Shown in pieces: positions 24,221 to 32,790 of a DNA stretch of 64,000 nucleotides. Numbering within the stretch: position 1 is the first letter of the stretch; each line of letters opens with the position of its first letter. A program made the position numbers and the translations under genes. The notes beneath the pieces were generated by a model, which saw nothing but the letters and a program-made list of their open reading frames with translations, was not told where the DNA came from and ran no database searches. This DNA comes from Palsa-504 sp963744575 (GTDB taxonomy: Bacteria; Actinomycetota; Actinomycetes; Streptosporangiales; Streptosporangiaceae), in contig CAVUUF010000014.1 in the NCBI GenBank assembly GCA_963744575.1, positions 609,301 through 673,300 on the forward strand, written 5' to 3'.

Positions 24221-25494
24221 CGGTAACCCCCTGTCCGCCGTCTCCGTTTCACCTTCGGGCGCGGCATGCGCAGCCGGGTCCGCGCCGGCCGGGCGGCCAG
24301 CGAGCCGCCGCGCAGCACACTGCCGCCGAACGCGCTGCCGCCGCGCGCGGACGTGCCGCGCAGCCAGCCCCGGCCGGGCGACTTCGGGACGGCAGGCCGG
24401 CGCATCGTGCCGGTAAGCCGGGCGAACGGGCGGCCCCGGGAGAGCCGGAACGAGGACCCGGCCACGCCGCCGCCCGCCCCGCGGATCGCGTTGCCGCGGT
24501 GCCGGAACGGCGAGGACCGGCCGAGGGGCGCCGACCGGCCGAACCGGAAGGTGGCGCCCAGCGGGACAGAGGAGCGGCTGAACACCGAGCCGCCGAGCAG
24601 GGACCGGCCCATGGTCGAACTGCCGAGCCGGGAACCCCCGAGCCCGGACCCGCGCAGCGGGGAGGCACCCGGGGCGGCCCCGCCGAGCACGCCCTCCCGG
24701 CGGCGGCCGCCGAACCTGAGCTTGGCCGAGCCCGCGGCCAGCCCGCCCGCGGCGAAGGCGGCCGTGGCCGGCCGCTGCCCCGAGCGGCCGAGCTTGAGCT
24801 GAGGTTCCCTGGGGACCGCGGGGCCGCGTAGCCCGCCGGCCGGGCGTGCGCCCCTGTCCCGCTCCGCCAGCCGGAGCCGGGGGCTGTTTCCCCCGGCCAG
24901 CTGCCTGATCGCGCCCTGGCTCGGGCCCGGCAGCGCGGCTCTGGCCTGGCCGGCCGACCAGCCCGGCCGGTTGCGCTCGCCGCGGACCCCGGCCAGGCGC
25001 AGCGCCGCCGCCACCGCGTACAGCACGAACGGGCAGAGCAGCAGGTCGTAGGCCAGCGCGGCCGGGAGCACGTGGCGCACGGCCGGCCAGGTGACCCGCG
25101 GGTCGCTGAGCATCACGCCGAGCAGGGCCGCCAGGAACTCGCCGCAGATCGCGCCCGCCGCCGTGACCAGGATCTCGAACAGGGCCGTGTGCTCCTGCTC
25201 GGCGCCCTCGCCCGGGGAGGTTTCGGCCAGCAGCCCGCAGGCGTAGCCGACTAGGCAGAACACCAGCGCGTTCTGGCCGGTGAAATGGCTGCCCGGTGGC
25301 GCGACGTCCAGCGCCAGGCCCGCCCAGAACCCGGTCAGCGCGCCGGCCAGCGGGCCCCCCGCCAGCGCCAGCGCCGCCACCACGAGCAGGACGAGATCGG
25401 GACCCGCGCCGCCGGGAAACGCGATCCGGTCCACGATGGTCAGCTGCACGATCACGGCGACCGCGGTCACCACGAAGGAGATGAGGGCGCGCAC
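24217..25494 (-). CDS. mreD: Rod-shape-determining protein MreD with long C-terminal extension
   Basis: 425 aa, GTG start. Residues 1-170 are a normal MreD: five or so helices (VVTAVAVIVQLTIVDRIAFPGGAGPDLVLLVVAALALAGGPLAGALTGFWAGLALD, given as spans of residues 8-62) and the later LPAALAYDLLLCPFVLYAVAAALRL. Residues about 175-425 are a hydrophilic, very basic Gly/Ser/Arg tail with repeated GGSxLGxS-like turns. Such a tail is not present in most MreD proteins (about 160-200 aa) and should face the cytoplasm. It could bind nucleic acid or acidic polymers, or be disordered. Overlaps mrdA by ATGA. Confidence 0.88.
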   Translation of the reverse strand: MRALISFVVTAVAVIVQLTIVDRIAFPGGAGPDLVLLVVAALALAGGPLAGALTGFWAGLALDVAPPGSHFTGQNALVFCLVGYACGLLAETSPGEGAEQEHTALFEILVTAAGAICGEFLAALLGVMLSDPRVTWPAVRHVLPAALAYDLLLCPFVLYAVAAALRLAGVRGERNRPGWSAGQARAALPGPSQGAIRQLAGGNSPRLRLAERDRGARPAGGLRGPAVPREPQLKLGRSGQRPATAAFAAGGLAAGSAKLRFGGRRREGVLGGAAPGASPLRGSGLGGSRLGSSTMGRSLLGGSVFSRSSVPLGATFRFGRSAPLGRSSPFRHRGNAIRGAGGGVAGSSFRLSRGRPFARLTGTMRRPAVPKSPGRGWLRGTSARGGSAFGGSVLRGGSLAARPARTRLRMPRPKVKRRRRTGGYR

Positions 25495-25495
25495 C

Positions 25496-26449
25496 TCAGC
25501 CCCCGCCCGGTGACGGGGTCGCCTGACCCGGGCTGGCAGAGCCGCCCGGGCGGCCGGACGGCCTCGGGGTGGCGGTGACGGTGACCGTCGGCACGGGAGA
25601 GGGCAGGATTGAGACCCGCGGATTGTGCCGCGGGACCTGCACCACCACGCCGACCACGCCGAGGGCGGTGAAGTTGACGTAAGGCCGGACCGTCGCGACC
25701 TGGGTGAGCGACCCCGCGCTGCTGCTCACCGAGACGATCGCGCCGACCGGCACGCCGGGTACCTCGGGCTGGTCCCCCAATGAGGCATAGGTGACGACCT
25801 CCTGCCCCGGCGTCAGCACGGCGTCGGCGGCGAACAGGTTCAGCCGGAGCAGGCCAGGGCCGGGCGTGGACTTGCCCGTCCCGGTCACGTCCCCGATCTG
25901 GCCGCCGACCGCCATCTGCACGCCCACCACGGACGCCGCGTCGTTGGCCAGCAAGACGGTCGAGGTGTCCGAGGTAACCTGGGTGACCGTGCCCACGAAA
26001 CCGGAGCCGTTGAGCACGGTCTCGTCCGGCTTGATGCCGTCGCGGCGGCCCGCGTCCAGCGTGACCGTGTCGGAGAAGTCACCCCCGGCCGCGATGACGC
26101 TGGCCGTCACGATCCGGTAGCCGCCCGCGTCCAGCTGCAGCAGCTGGGCCAGCTGCTTGCTGGCCTGCTGGCTCAGCTGGGCCGCGCTGAGTTCGGCGCG
26201 CAGCTGGGCGTTCTGCCGTTGCAGGCTGGCGATGGTGCCCTGCTCCGATGGGCCGCCGCTGATCGAATCGAACAGGCTGGCTACCGGGTTGGTCACATCG
26301 TGCGTGACCCGCTCCACGGGCCCGAAGATATCCGCGCCCACCCGGCGGACGGGCGAGGCGCCGCCGTCCCTGAAGTCCAGCGTGATCAAGACGATCGCGG
26401 CGATCAGGAGCACGCCAAGGACCAGGCGGGTACGCCGGTTGTCGTGCAC
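25496..26449 (-). CDS. mreC: Rod-shape-determining protein MreC
   Basis: 317 aa, GTG start with GAGGAGCG upstream. One N-terminal membrane helix (TRLVLGVLLIAAIVLITLDF), a coiled-coil segment (IASLQRQNAQLRAELSAAQLSQQ, residues about 75-100), then the beta-barrel MreC domain (GRRDGIKPDETVLNGSGFVGTVTQV). The Pro/Ser/Gly-rich tail ends the extracellular part. It links MreB and PBP2 in the elongation complex. The mreD start lies one base past... the mreC stop region, so they are co-translated. Confidence 0.94.
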   Translation of the reverse strand: MHDNRRTRLVLGVLLIAAIVLITLDFRDGGASPVRRVGADIFGPVERVTHDVTNPVASLFDSISGGPSEQGTIASLQRQNAQLRAELSAAQLSQQASKQLAQLLQLDAGGYRIVTASVIAAGGDFSDTVTLDAGRRDGIKPDETVLNGSGFVGTVTQVTSDTSTVLLANDAASVVGVQMAVGGQIGDVTGTGKSTPGPGLLRLNLFAADAVLTPGQEVVTYASLGDQPEVPGVPVGAIVSVSSSAGSLTQVATVRPYVNFTALGVVGVVVQVPRHNPRVSILPSPVPTVTVTATPRPSGRPGGSASPGQATPSPGGG

Positions 26450-26500
26450 AGCCGCTCCTCGTCGGCCCGCCGCGCCCGGACGGCGGGGGGTCTGCCGGTG

Positions 26501-27532
26501 TCAGCGCCTGGTGTCGGGCACCAGGACCTGACGCAGGGTCTCGAAGTCCTCGACGCACTTGCCGGTGCCGAGCACGACGGAGTCGAGCGGGTTATCCGCT
26601 ACTTGCACGGGCATACCGGTCTCCTCCCGGATTCGTGACTCTAGCCCGCGCAGCAGGGCACCGCCGCCGGTCAGCGCAATCCCGCGGTCCATCACGTCCC
26701 CCGCCAGCTCGGGCGGGCACTTGTCCAAGGTGTTCTTGACCGCGTCGACGATCAGGTTGACCGGCTCCTCGATCGCGCGACGCACCTCGGCCGCCGAGAT
26801 CACCACGGTCTTCGGCAGGCCGCTGACCAGATCCCGGCCCCTGATCTCGGCGTGCGGCTCGTCCGCCGCGGGGAAGGCCGAGCCCAGGGCCATCTTGATC
26901 TCCTCGGCAGTCCGCTCGCCGAGCATCAGCGAGTACTCCTTCTTGGCGAACGTGATGATCGCCTGATCCAGCTCGTCGCCGCCGATCCTGATGGACTGGG
27001 AAGTGACGATGCCGCCCAGCGAGATCACCGCCACCTCGGTGGTCCCGCCGCCGATGTCCACCACCATGTTGCCGGTCGGCTCGTGGATCGGCAGCCCGGC
27101 GCCGATCGCCGCCGCCATCGGCTCCTCGATGATGTAGACCCGGCGGGCACCGGCCTGGTGACCGGCCTCCTTGACCGCGCTCTGCTCCACCCCGGTGATC
27201 CCGCTCGGCACGGCCACCACGATCCTGGGTTTGGCCAGATGCGCGCGCCGGTGGACCTTCTGGATGAAATAGCGCAGCATCCGCTCGGTCACGTCGAAAT
27301 CGGCGATCACGCCATCCTTGAGCGGGCGGACCGCGACGATGTTGCCCGGCGTCCGGCCGATCATCCGTTTAGCCTCGGCACCCACCGCGACGATCTGGCC
27401 GTTGTTGGTATTGAGCGCCACCACCGACGGCTCGTTCAGCACGATGCCCCGGCCGCGCACGTAGACCAGCGTGTTCGCAGTGCCGAGATCGACCGCCATG
27501 TCGCGGCCGAGGAACGTCAGGACGTTGCTCAT
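26501..27532 (-). CDS. mreB: Rod-shape-determining actin-like protein MreB
   Basis: 343 aa, full length. MAVDLGTANTLVYVRGRGIVLNEPSVVA is the phosphate-1 region, MVVDIGGGTTEVAVISLGGIV phosphate-2, and ALTGGGALLRGL the adenosine motif. It forms membrane-associated filaments that guide wall synthesis; in Streptomyces the mre cluster mainly serves spore-wall formation. First gene of the mreBCD-mrdA-rodA run. The long region upstream (27533-28138) should carry its promoter. Confidence 0.97.
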   Translation of the reverse strand: MSNVLTFLGRDMAVDLGTANTLVYVRGRGIVLNEPSVVALNTNNGQIVAVGAEAKRMIGRTPGNIVAVRPLKDGVIADFDVTERMLRYFIQKVHRRAHLAKPRIVVAVPSGITGVEQSAVKEAGHQAGARRVYIIEEPMAAAIGAGLPIHEPTGNMVVDIGGGTTEVAVISLGGIVTSQSIRIGGDELDQAIITFAKKEYSLMLGERTAEEIKMALGSAFPAADEPHAEIRGRDLVSGLPKTVVISAAEVRRAIEEPVNLIVDAVKNTLDKCPPELAGDVMDRGIALTGGGALLRGLESRIREETGMPVQVADNPLDSVVLGTGKCVEDFETLRQVLVPDTRR

Positions 27533-28138
27533 CGGGGACGAAAACCTTCCGCGGGCTCTGGTCTTGGAACTATCGAGGGCGGTCCGCCCCGACGGAGCGG
27601 CGCTAGCGGTCTTGCCTAGATAACGGGGGCGTCGGCTAGACGGGTTCCCGGGAGGAGGAGCTCGATCTCTCCCCGGCCCGGTCTACTTCGCAGCCCCGGC
27701 GCGTCGGGTCTTATCAGGACGACAGCGTGCTCTGACAACGACGCTCCTTCACCGGGGCACAGATAGCTCGCCGCGGTCGACGATGCGATTCGTTACTGCC
27801 GTCAGCTTACCTGTGATCGCGGGCATCCCCGGTCTCCAATCCGGGCGCGTCGCCCGGCTCGCACCCCTTCCGGCGGCCCGGAGTGCAGGTCAGCGCCAGG
27901 CGACGGTCCGGGGCGGCCCCGAGGTGACGATAGCGTAAACGACCCTGACCGGCACGGCGCAGACGCGCCGCCGCGGCGTTCCCAGGCCACCGGCGGCCGG
28001 CGCGTGGCTCTAGCGAGGCCCGGCGAAACAGCATCGATGTGGCAGCGATGTTGCTGGGGCGACATCGATGTGGCAGCGATGTCGTTGCGAGTGGCATTAT
28101 CCGGGCTGGGGTGGCGTAGCGGGCGCCCGGGCGGGTGG
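27533..28138. other. Intergenic region at the usual ndk position
   Basis: 606 bp between mreB and the DUF4233 gene. In many actinobacteria ndk lies here; no frame in this stretch shows nucleoside diphosphate kinase motifs. It contains copy 2 of the interspersed repeat and presumably the mreB promoter. Confidence 0.6.
28027..28086. repeat. 60-bp interspersed intergenic repeat, copy 2
   Basis: Starts AACAGCATCGATGTGGCAGC. Here the two half-units are exact: the 19-mer CATCGATGTGGCAGCGATG occurs twice, starting 31 bp apart (28032 and 28063) with TTGCTGGGGCGA between. Gap-free match to copies 1 and 3. Confidence 0.88.
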
Positions 28139-28498
28139 CTAGGGCTGGGAGGTGGCGTGGCGGGCGGCCAGCCAGATGCCGGTGACCCAGAGCGCGGCGA
28201 AGATCACGCCGAGGACGTACATCGCGGGCACGACCATGCCCGCGGCGATGACCAGGACTTGCAGTACGGTGCCCGCCCATACTGCCCAGCCCGTGCGCGG
28301 GCGCCCGACCACCCCGCCGATCAGCGCGGCGCCGACGGCCAGGGCGCCGCCGATCCCGCCGGCCAAGCCGCGGTTGGCGTGCTCGAGCACGATGGCGGGC
28401 AGGATGGCCAGCCCGATGACGACCGCCTCCATGATCAGCACCGTGCCGCAGAGCTGCCTGATGCCCTTTCCCTCCAGCGGCACGTCGCGCCAGCTCAT
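28139..28498 (-). CDS. DUF4233 membrane protein
   Basis: 119 aa with four predicted helices (LCGTVLIMEAVVIGLAILPA; a Gly/Ala-rich second; AGTVLQVLVIAAGMVVPAMY; VLGVIFAALWVTGIWLA). DUF4233 proteins regularly follow folC in actinobacteria; the function is unknown. The start overlaps the folC stop by 4 bases. Confidence 0.88.
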   Translation of the reverse strand: MSWRDVPLEGKGIRQLCGTVLIMEAVVIGLAILPAIVLEHANRGLAGGIGGALAVGAALIGGVVGRPRTGWAVWAGTVLQVLVIAAGMVVPAMYVLGVIFAALWVTGIWLAARHATSQP

Positions 28499-29916
28499 GA
28501 GAGTTCCGCGGCGGTGAAGGAGTGCCGGGCGGGCTGGCTGGCCGACGGCTCCGGCGGCAGCTCGCCGCCGGACGGCCCGAGCAGCCTGCGGGCGTCGCCC
28601 GCGGTGATGACCGACCCGGTGATCAGCACGCCGCCGCTGCCCGGCCCGCTTTCCGCCACGGCCTCGTCGGCGAGCGCGACCGCGGCGTCGATGGCGTCGT
28701 CGAGCCGGGGGGCGGAGTGAACCCGGTCCTCGCCGAAGATCTCGGCCGCCAGTTCCGCGGTCTGCTCGGGATCCATGGACCGCTCGGAGGAGTTGCGGGT
28801 CACCACGATGTCGGTGAGCAGCGGCTCGAGTTCGGCCAGTATGCCAGGCACGTCCTTGTCCCCGCTGGCCGCGAAGACGCCGGTCAGGTGGCTGAAGGTG
28901 AATGACTCCTCGACCGCGGCCACGGTCGCGGCCATCCCGGCCGGGTTGTGCGCGGCGTCGATGATGATGGTGGGGCTGCGCCTGATGACCTCGAGCCGGC
29001 CGGGCGAGGCGACCCGGGCGAACGCCTCCCGGACCAGATCGGCGTCCAGGCCGCCCTGGCCCTCGTCGGACACTCCGGCGAACGCCTCGACCGCGGCCAG
29101 CGCGCAGGCCGCGTTGCCCGCCTGGTGCAGGCCGAACAGCGGCAGGAAGACGTCCTCGTAGGTGCCGCGCAGGCCGCGCAGGGCCAGTTGCTGCCCGCCC
29201 ACCCCCTGCTCGCGGCTGAGCACGCCGAACTCCACGCCCTCCCGCGCCACCGTGGCCCCGACCTCGACCGCACGCCGCAGCAGCACCTCGGCGGCGGCCA
29301 GCGACTGCAGCGCGAGCACCGCCGTCGCCCCCGGCTTGATGATGCCGGCCTTCTCCCCCGCGATCTCCTCGATCGTGTCACCGAGCAGCCTGGTGTGGTC
29401 CAGCGAGATCGGGGTGATGACCGCCACCACGCCGTCGGCGACGTTGGTGCAGTCCAGCCTGCCGCCCACGCCGACCTCGAGCACGACCACGTCGACCGGG
29501 GTGTCGGCGAAGATCGCGAAGGCCATCCCGGTGAGCACCTCGAAGAAGGACATCGCGGCCGGGTGCCGCTCATCCACCAGGCGTACGTACGGGATGATCT
29601 CCTCGTAGGCCGCGACGAACCGTTCGGCGTCCACCGGCGCGCCGTCGACCACGATCCGCTCCCGGATCGAGACCAGGTGCGGGCTGGTGAACCGGCCGGT
29701 GCGCAGGCCGCGGCTGCGCAGCAGCGCGTCGGTCATCCGGGCGGTCGAGGTCTTGCCGTTGGTGCCGGTGATGTGGATGACCGGGCACGCGCGCTGCGGG
29801 TCCCCGAGCAGCCCGACGAGTTCGGTCATCCGGTCCAGGGCGAGATCCACGGAATGCTCGGGACGCCGGGAGATGATCTCCCGTTCGACCTCGCGCATCC
29901 GCGCTTCGATATCCAC
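28495..29916 (-). CDS. folC: Folylpolyglutamate/dihydrofolate synthase
   Basis: 473 aa, GTG start. VIHITGTNGKTSTARM is the P-loop, FTSPHLVSIRERI the omega-loop region, LEVGVGGRLDCTNV and ISLDHTRLLGDTIEEIAGEKAGIIKPG the Mur-ligase-like core, and IIDAAHNPAGMAA the C-terminal substrate motif. It adds glutamate to folates and may also form dihydrofolate. The gene follows valS, as in other actinobacteria. The long acidic/Pro-rich C-terminus is variable. Confidence 0.95.
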   Translation of the reverse strand: MDIEARMREVEREIISRRPEHSVDLALDRMTELVGLLGDPQRACPVIHITGTNGKTSTARMTDALLRSRGLRTGRFTSPHLVSIRERIVVDGAPVDAERFVAAYEEIIPYVRLVDERHPAAMSFFEVLTGMAFAIFADTPVDVVVLEVGVGGRLDCTNVADGVVAVITPISLDHTRLLGDTIEEIAGEKAGIIKPGATAVLALQSLAAAEVLLRRAVEVGATVAREGVEFGVLSREQGVGGQQLALRGLRGTYEDVFLPLFGLHQAGNAACALAAVEAFAGVSDEGQGGLDADLVREAFARVASPGRLEVIRRSPTIIIDAAHNPAGMAATVAAVEESFTFSHLTGVFAASGDKDVPGILAELEPLLTDIVVTRNSSERSMDPEQTAELAAEIFGEDRVHSAPRLDDAIDAAVALADEAVAESGPGSGGVLITGSVITAGDARRLLGPSGGELPPEPSASQPARHSFTAAELS

Positions 29917-29993
29917 TCCGCCAGCCTATGCGGTAGGAAAGCTGCAGCGGGCAGCGAGGAGCGGAGCTCCGAGATCGCGCGGTCCGCGGAGGG

Positions 29994-32702
29994 CTAAAGG
30001 CCTCCCGACCGCGTGATACTACGGCGAGGACCGCAGCGGGCTTGCGGGGGGTTCCGGGGGGTCGCCCCCCGGGCCAGCACAGCCAGGCGCTGCTCGATGC
30101 GGGCGATGTCCGCCCGGGCCACGTCGAGCCGCTGGCGCGTCTTGGCCACCACCGCGGCGGGCGCCTTGGCGGTAAACTCGGCGTTGGCCAGCTTACTCAT
30201 CGCCTGCCCGGCCTCGGCCCTGGCCGCCGCGAGATCCTTTTCCATCCGGCGGCGCTCGGCCGCGACGTCGATGACGCCGGCCACGTCGAGTTCGGCCGTG
30301 ATGCCCTCGACCTCGAGCGACGCGGACGCGGTGAAGCCGGCCGCGGGCGGGTCGAGCCGCAGCAGCGCGCGGATCGGCTCCTCGTGCCCGGCCAGTGCCG
30401 TACCCTCGATGCCCACCAGCCGGGCCGCCACCCGCTGGCTCGGCCGCAGCCCCTGGTCGGAGCGGAACCGCCGGATCTCGGTCACCAGGCGCATCATCGA
30501 GGAGATCTCGGCCTCGGCCGCCGGGTCGGCCAGGGAGAAGGACGGCCAGGCGGCCATCATGACCGACTCCTCCCCGGTCAGGGCGGTCCAGAGCTCGTCG
30601 GTGACGAACGGCATGACGGGGTGCAGCAGCCGCAGCAGCTGGTCGAGCACGAAGCCGAGCACCTGCCTGGTGGTCTCGGCCGAGGCGGCGTCACCCGAGG
30701 TCAGCGGCACCTTGGCCAGCTCCAGGTACCAGTCGCAGACCTCGTCCCAGGCGAAGTGGTAGAGCACGTCGCAGACCTTGCCGAACTCGAACGTCTCGAA
30801 CAGCTGGTCCACCTCGGCGATCACAGCGGACAGCCGGGACAGGATCCACCGGTCCGGGACCGACAGGGCGGCCGGGTCGAGGGCGGACGACGGCCGGTGG
30901 GCGCCGTTGAGCAGGGCGAAGCGGACGGCGTTCCACAGCTTGTTGGCGAAGTTGCGCGAGCCCGCCGCCCACTCCTCACTGATCGCGATGTCGCTCCCCG
31001 GGTTGGCCCCGCGGGCCAGGGTGAACCTGGTCGCGTCGGCGCCGAACCGGTCCATCCAGTCCAGCGGGTCGACGGTGTTCCCGCGTGACTTGGACATCTT
31101 CTTGCCGAACTGGTCGCGGAGCAGCCCGTGCAGGGCCACCACGCGGAACGGCACCGCGTCGGCCGGGGGTGCCTCGCGCATCGCGTACAGGCCGAACATC
31201 ATCATCCGGGCCAGCCAGAAGAACAGGAGGTCGTACCCGGTGACCAGCACACTGGTCGGGTAGAAGGTGCGCAGATCCGCCGTGTCGTCGGGCCAGCCCA
31301 GGGTGGAGAACGGCCACAGGGCCGAGGAGAACCAGGTGTCGAGCACGTCGGGATCCTGGCGCCAGCCTTCCGGGGCTTGCTCGCCCGGGCCCACGCAGCG
31401 GATCTGCCCGTTCGGTCCGTAGAAAACCGGGATCCGGTGACCCCACCACAGCTGACGGCTGATGCACCAGTCGTGCATGTCGTCCACCCAGCCGAAGTAC
31501 CTGGCGTTCATCTCCGGCGGATGCAGGCGGACGCGGCCGTCGCGCACCGCGTCGCCGGCCGCGCGGGCGAGCGGGCCGACGCGGACGAACCACTGCAGCG
31601 ACTGGCGCGGCTCGACCGTGGTGCCGCACCGGCTGCAGTGGCCGACCGAGTGCAGGTACGGGCGGACCTCGGCGACGATCCGGCCCTCCTCGCGGAGCGC
31701 GCGCACCACGGCCGGCCTGGCCTCGAACCGGTCCAGGCCCTGGAACGGGCCGTGCGCGGTGACCACGCCGTGCTCGTCGAGGACGGTGATGCCGGGCAGG
31801 TCGTGGCGGCGGCCGATCTCGAAGTCGTTCGGGTCGTGGGCCGGGGTCACCTTGACCGCGCCGGTGCCGAAGGCGGGGTCGACGTGCTCGTCGGCGACCA
31901 CCGGGATGCGCCGGCCGGTGAGCGGCAGCTCCACCGTCTTGCCCACCAGGTGGGTGTAGCGCTCGTCGTCCGGGTGCACCGCGACGCCGGTGTCGCCGAG
32001 CATGGTCTCCGCCCGTGTGGTGGCGACCACGATCGAGTCCTCGCCCCCGCGTTGGCTAGCAGAGCCGTAGCGGATCGAGATGAGCGCGCCCTCGTCGTCG
32101 CTGTGGTCGACCTCGATGTCGGAAAGCGCCGTCAGGCAGCGCGGGCACCAGTTGATGATCCGTTCGGCGCGGTAGATCAGGTCGTCGTCGAACAGCCGCT
32201 TGAAGATGGTCTGCACGGCCCGGGACAGGCCCTCGTCCATGGTGAACCGCTCGCGGGACCAGTCCACACTGTCGCCGAGGCGCCGCATCTGGCCGAGGAT
32301 CTTGCCGCCGGATTCGGCCTTCCACTGCCAGACCCGCTGCACGAACGCCTCGCGGCCCAGGTCGTGGCGGCTCAGGCCCTCCCTGGCCAGCTCGCGCTCG
32401 ACGACATTCTGGGTGGCGATCCCGGCGTGGTCCATGCCCGGCAGCCACAGGGTGTTGTAACCCTGCATGCGGCGCCGCCTGACCAGCGCGTCCATCAGCG
32501 TGTGCTCGAGGGCGTGGCCCATGTGCAGGGAGCCGGTGACGTTCGGCGGCGGGATGACGATGCAGTACGCGGGAGCGTCGGAATGCGCGTCCGCGGCGAA
32601 GTAACCTGCCTTCTCCCAGCGTTCGTAGCGCGGCCCCTCCACCTCGGCGGGCGCGTACTGGGATGGCAGCTCGATGGGCACCTTGGGATCGGGTCTGCTC
32701 AC
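29994..32702 (-). CDS. valS: Valyl-tRNA synthetase
   Basis: 902 aa from the GTG at 32702; an upstream TTG at 32741 is possible. PPPNVTGSLHMGHAL holds the HIGH-type signature (HMGH) and KMSKSRGNTVDP the KMSKS loop. The editing domain lies between (TRAETMLGDTGVAVHPDDERY). The anticodon-binding domain follows and the C-terminal coiled-coil arm (ERRRMEKDLAAARAEAGQAM) is present. It charges tRNA-Val and edits Thr. Confidence 0.96.
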   Translation of the reverse strand: MSRPDPKVPIELPSQYAPAEVEGPRYERWEKAGYFAADAHSDAPAYCIVIPPPNVTGSLHMGHALEHTLMDALVRRRRMQGYNTLWLPGMDHAGIATQNVVERELAREGLSRHDLGREAFVQRVWQWKAESGGKILGQMRRLGDSVDWSRERFTMDEGLSRAVQTIFKRLFDDDLIYRAERIINWCPRCLTALSDIEVDHSDDEGALISIRYGSASQRGGEDSIVVATTRAETMLGDTGVAVHPDDERYTHLVGKTVELPLTGRRIPVVADEHVDPAFGTGAVKVTPAHDPNDFEIGRRHDLPGITVLDEHGVVTAHGPFQGLDRFEARPAVVRALREEGRIVAEVRPYLHSVGHCSRCGTTVEPRQSLQWFVRVGPLARAAGDAVRDGRVRLHPPEMNARYFGWVDDMHDWCISRQLWWGHRIPVFYGPNGQIRCVGPGEQAPEGWRQDPDVLDTWFSSALWPFSTLGWPDDTADLRTFYPTSVLVTGYDLLFFWLARMMMFGLYAMREAPPADAVPFRVVALHGLLRDQFGKKMSKSRGNTVDPLDWMDRFGADATRFTLARGANPGSDIAISEEWAAGSRNFANKLWNAVRFALLNGAHRPSSALDPAALSVPDRWILSRLSAVIAEVDQLFETFEFGKVCDVLYHFAWDEVCDWYLELAKVPLTSGDAASAETTRQVLGFVLDQLLRLLHPVMPFVTDELWTALTGEESVMMAAWPSFSLADPAAEAEISSMMRLVTEIRRFRSDQGLRPSQRVAARLVGIEGTALAGHEEPIRALLRLDPPAAGFTASASLEVEGITAELDVAGVIDVAAERRRMEKDLAAARAEAGQAMSKLANAEFTAKAPAAVVAKTRQRLDVARADIARIEQRLAVLARGATPRNPPQARCGPRRSITRSGGL

Positions 32703-32790
32703 GATAGGTGAGTCTACGGCCTGCGGAGCACTCTGCCTCAACGGTTGGCCGGGCCGGTACCTGGTTGGTAACCAGCCCGGCTATACACCG

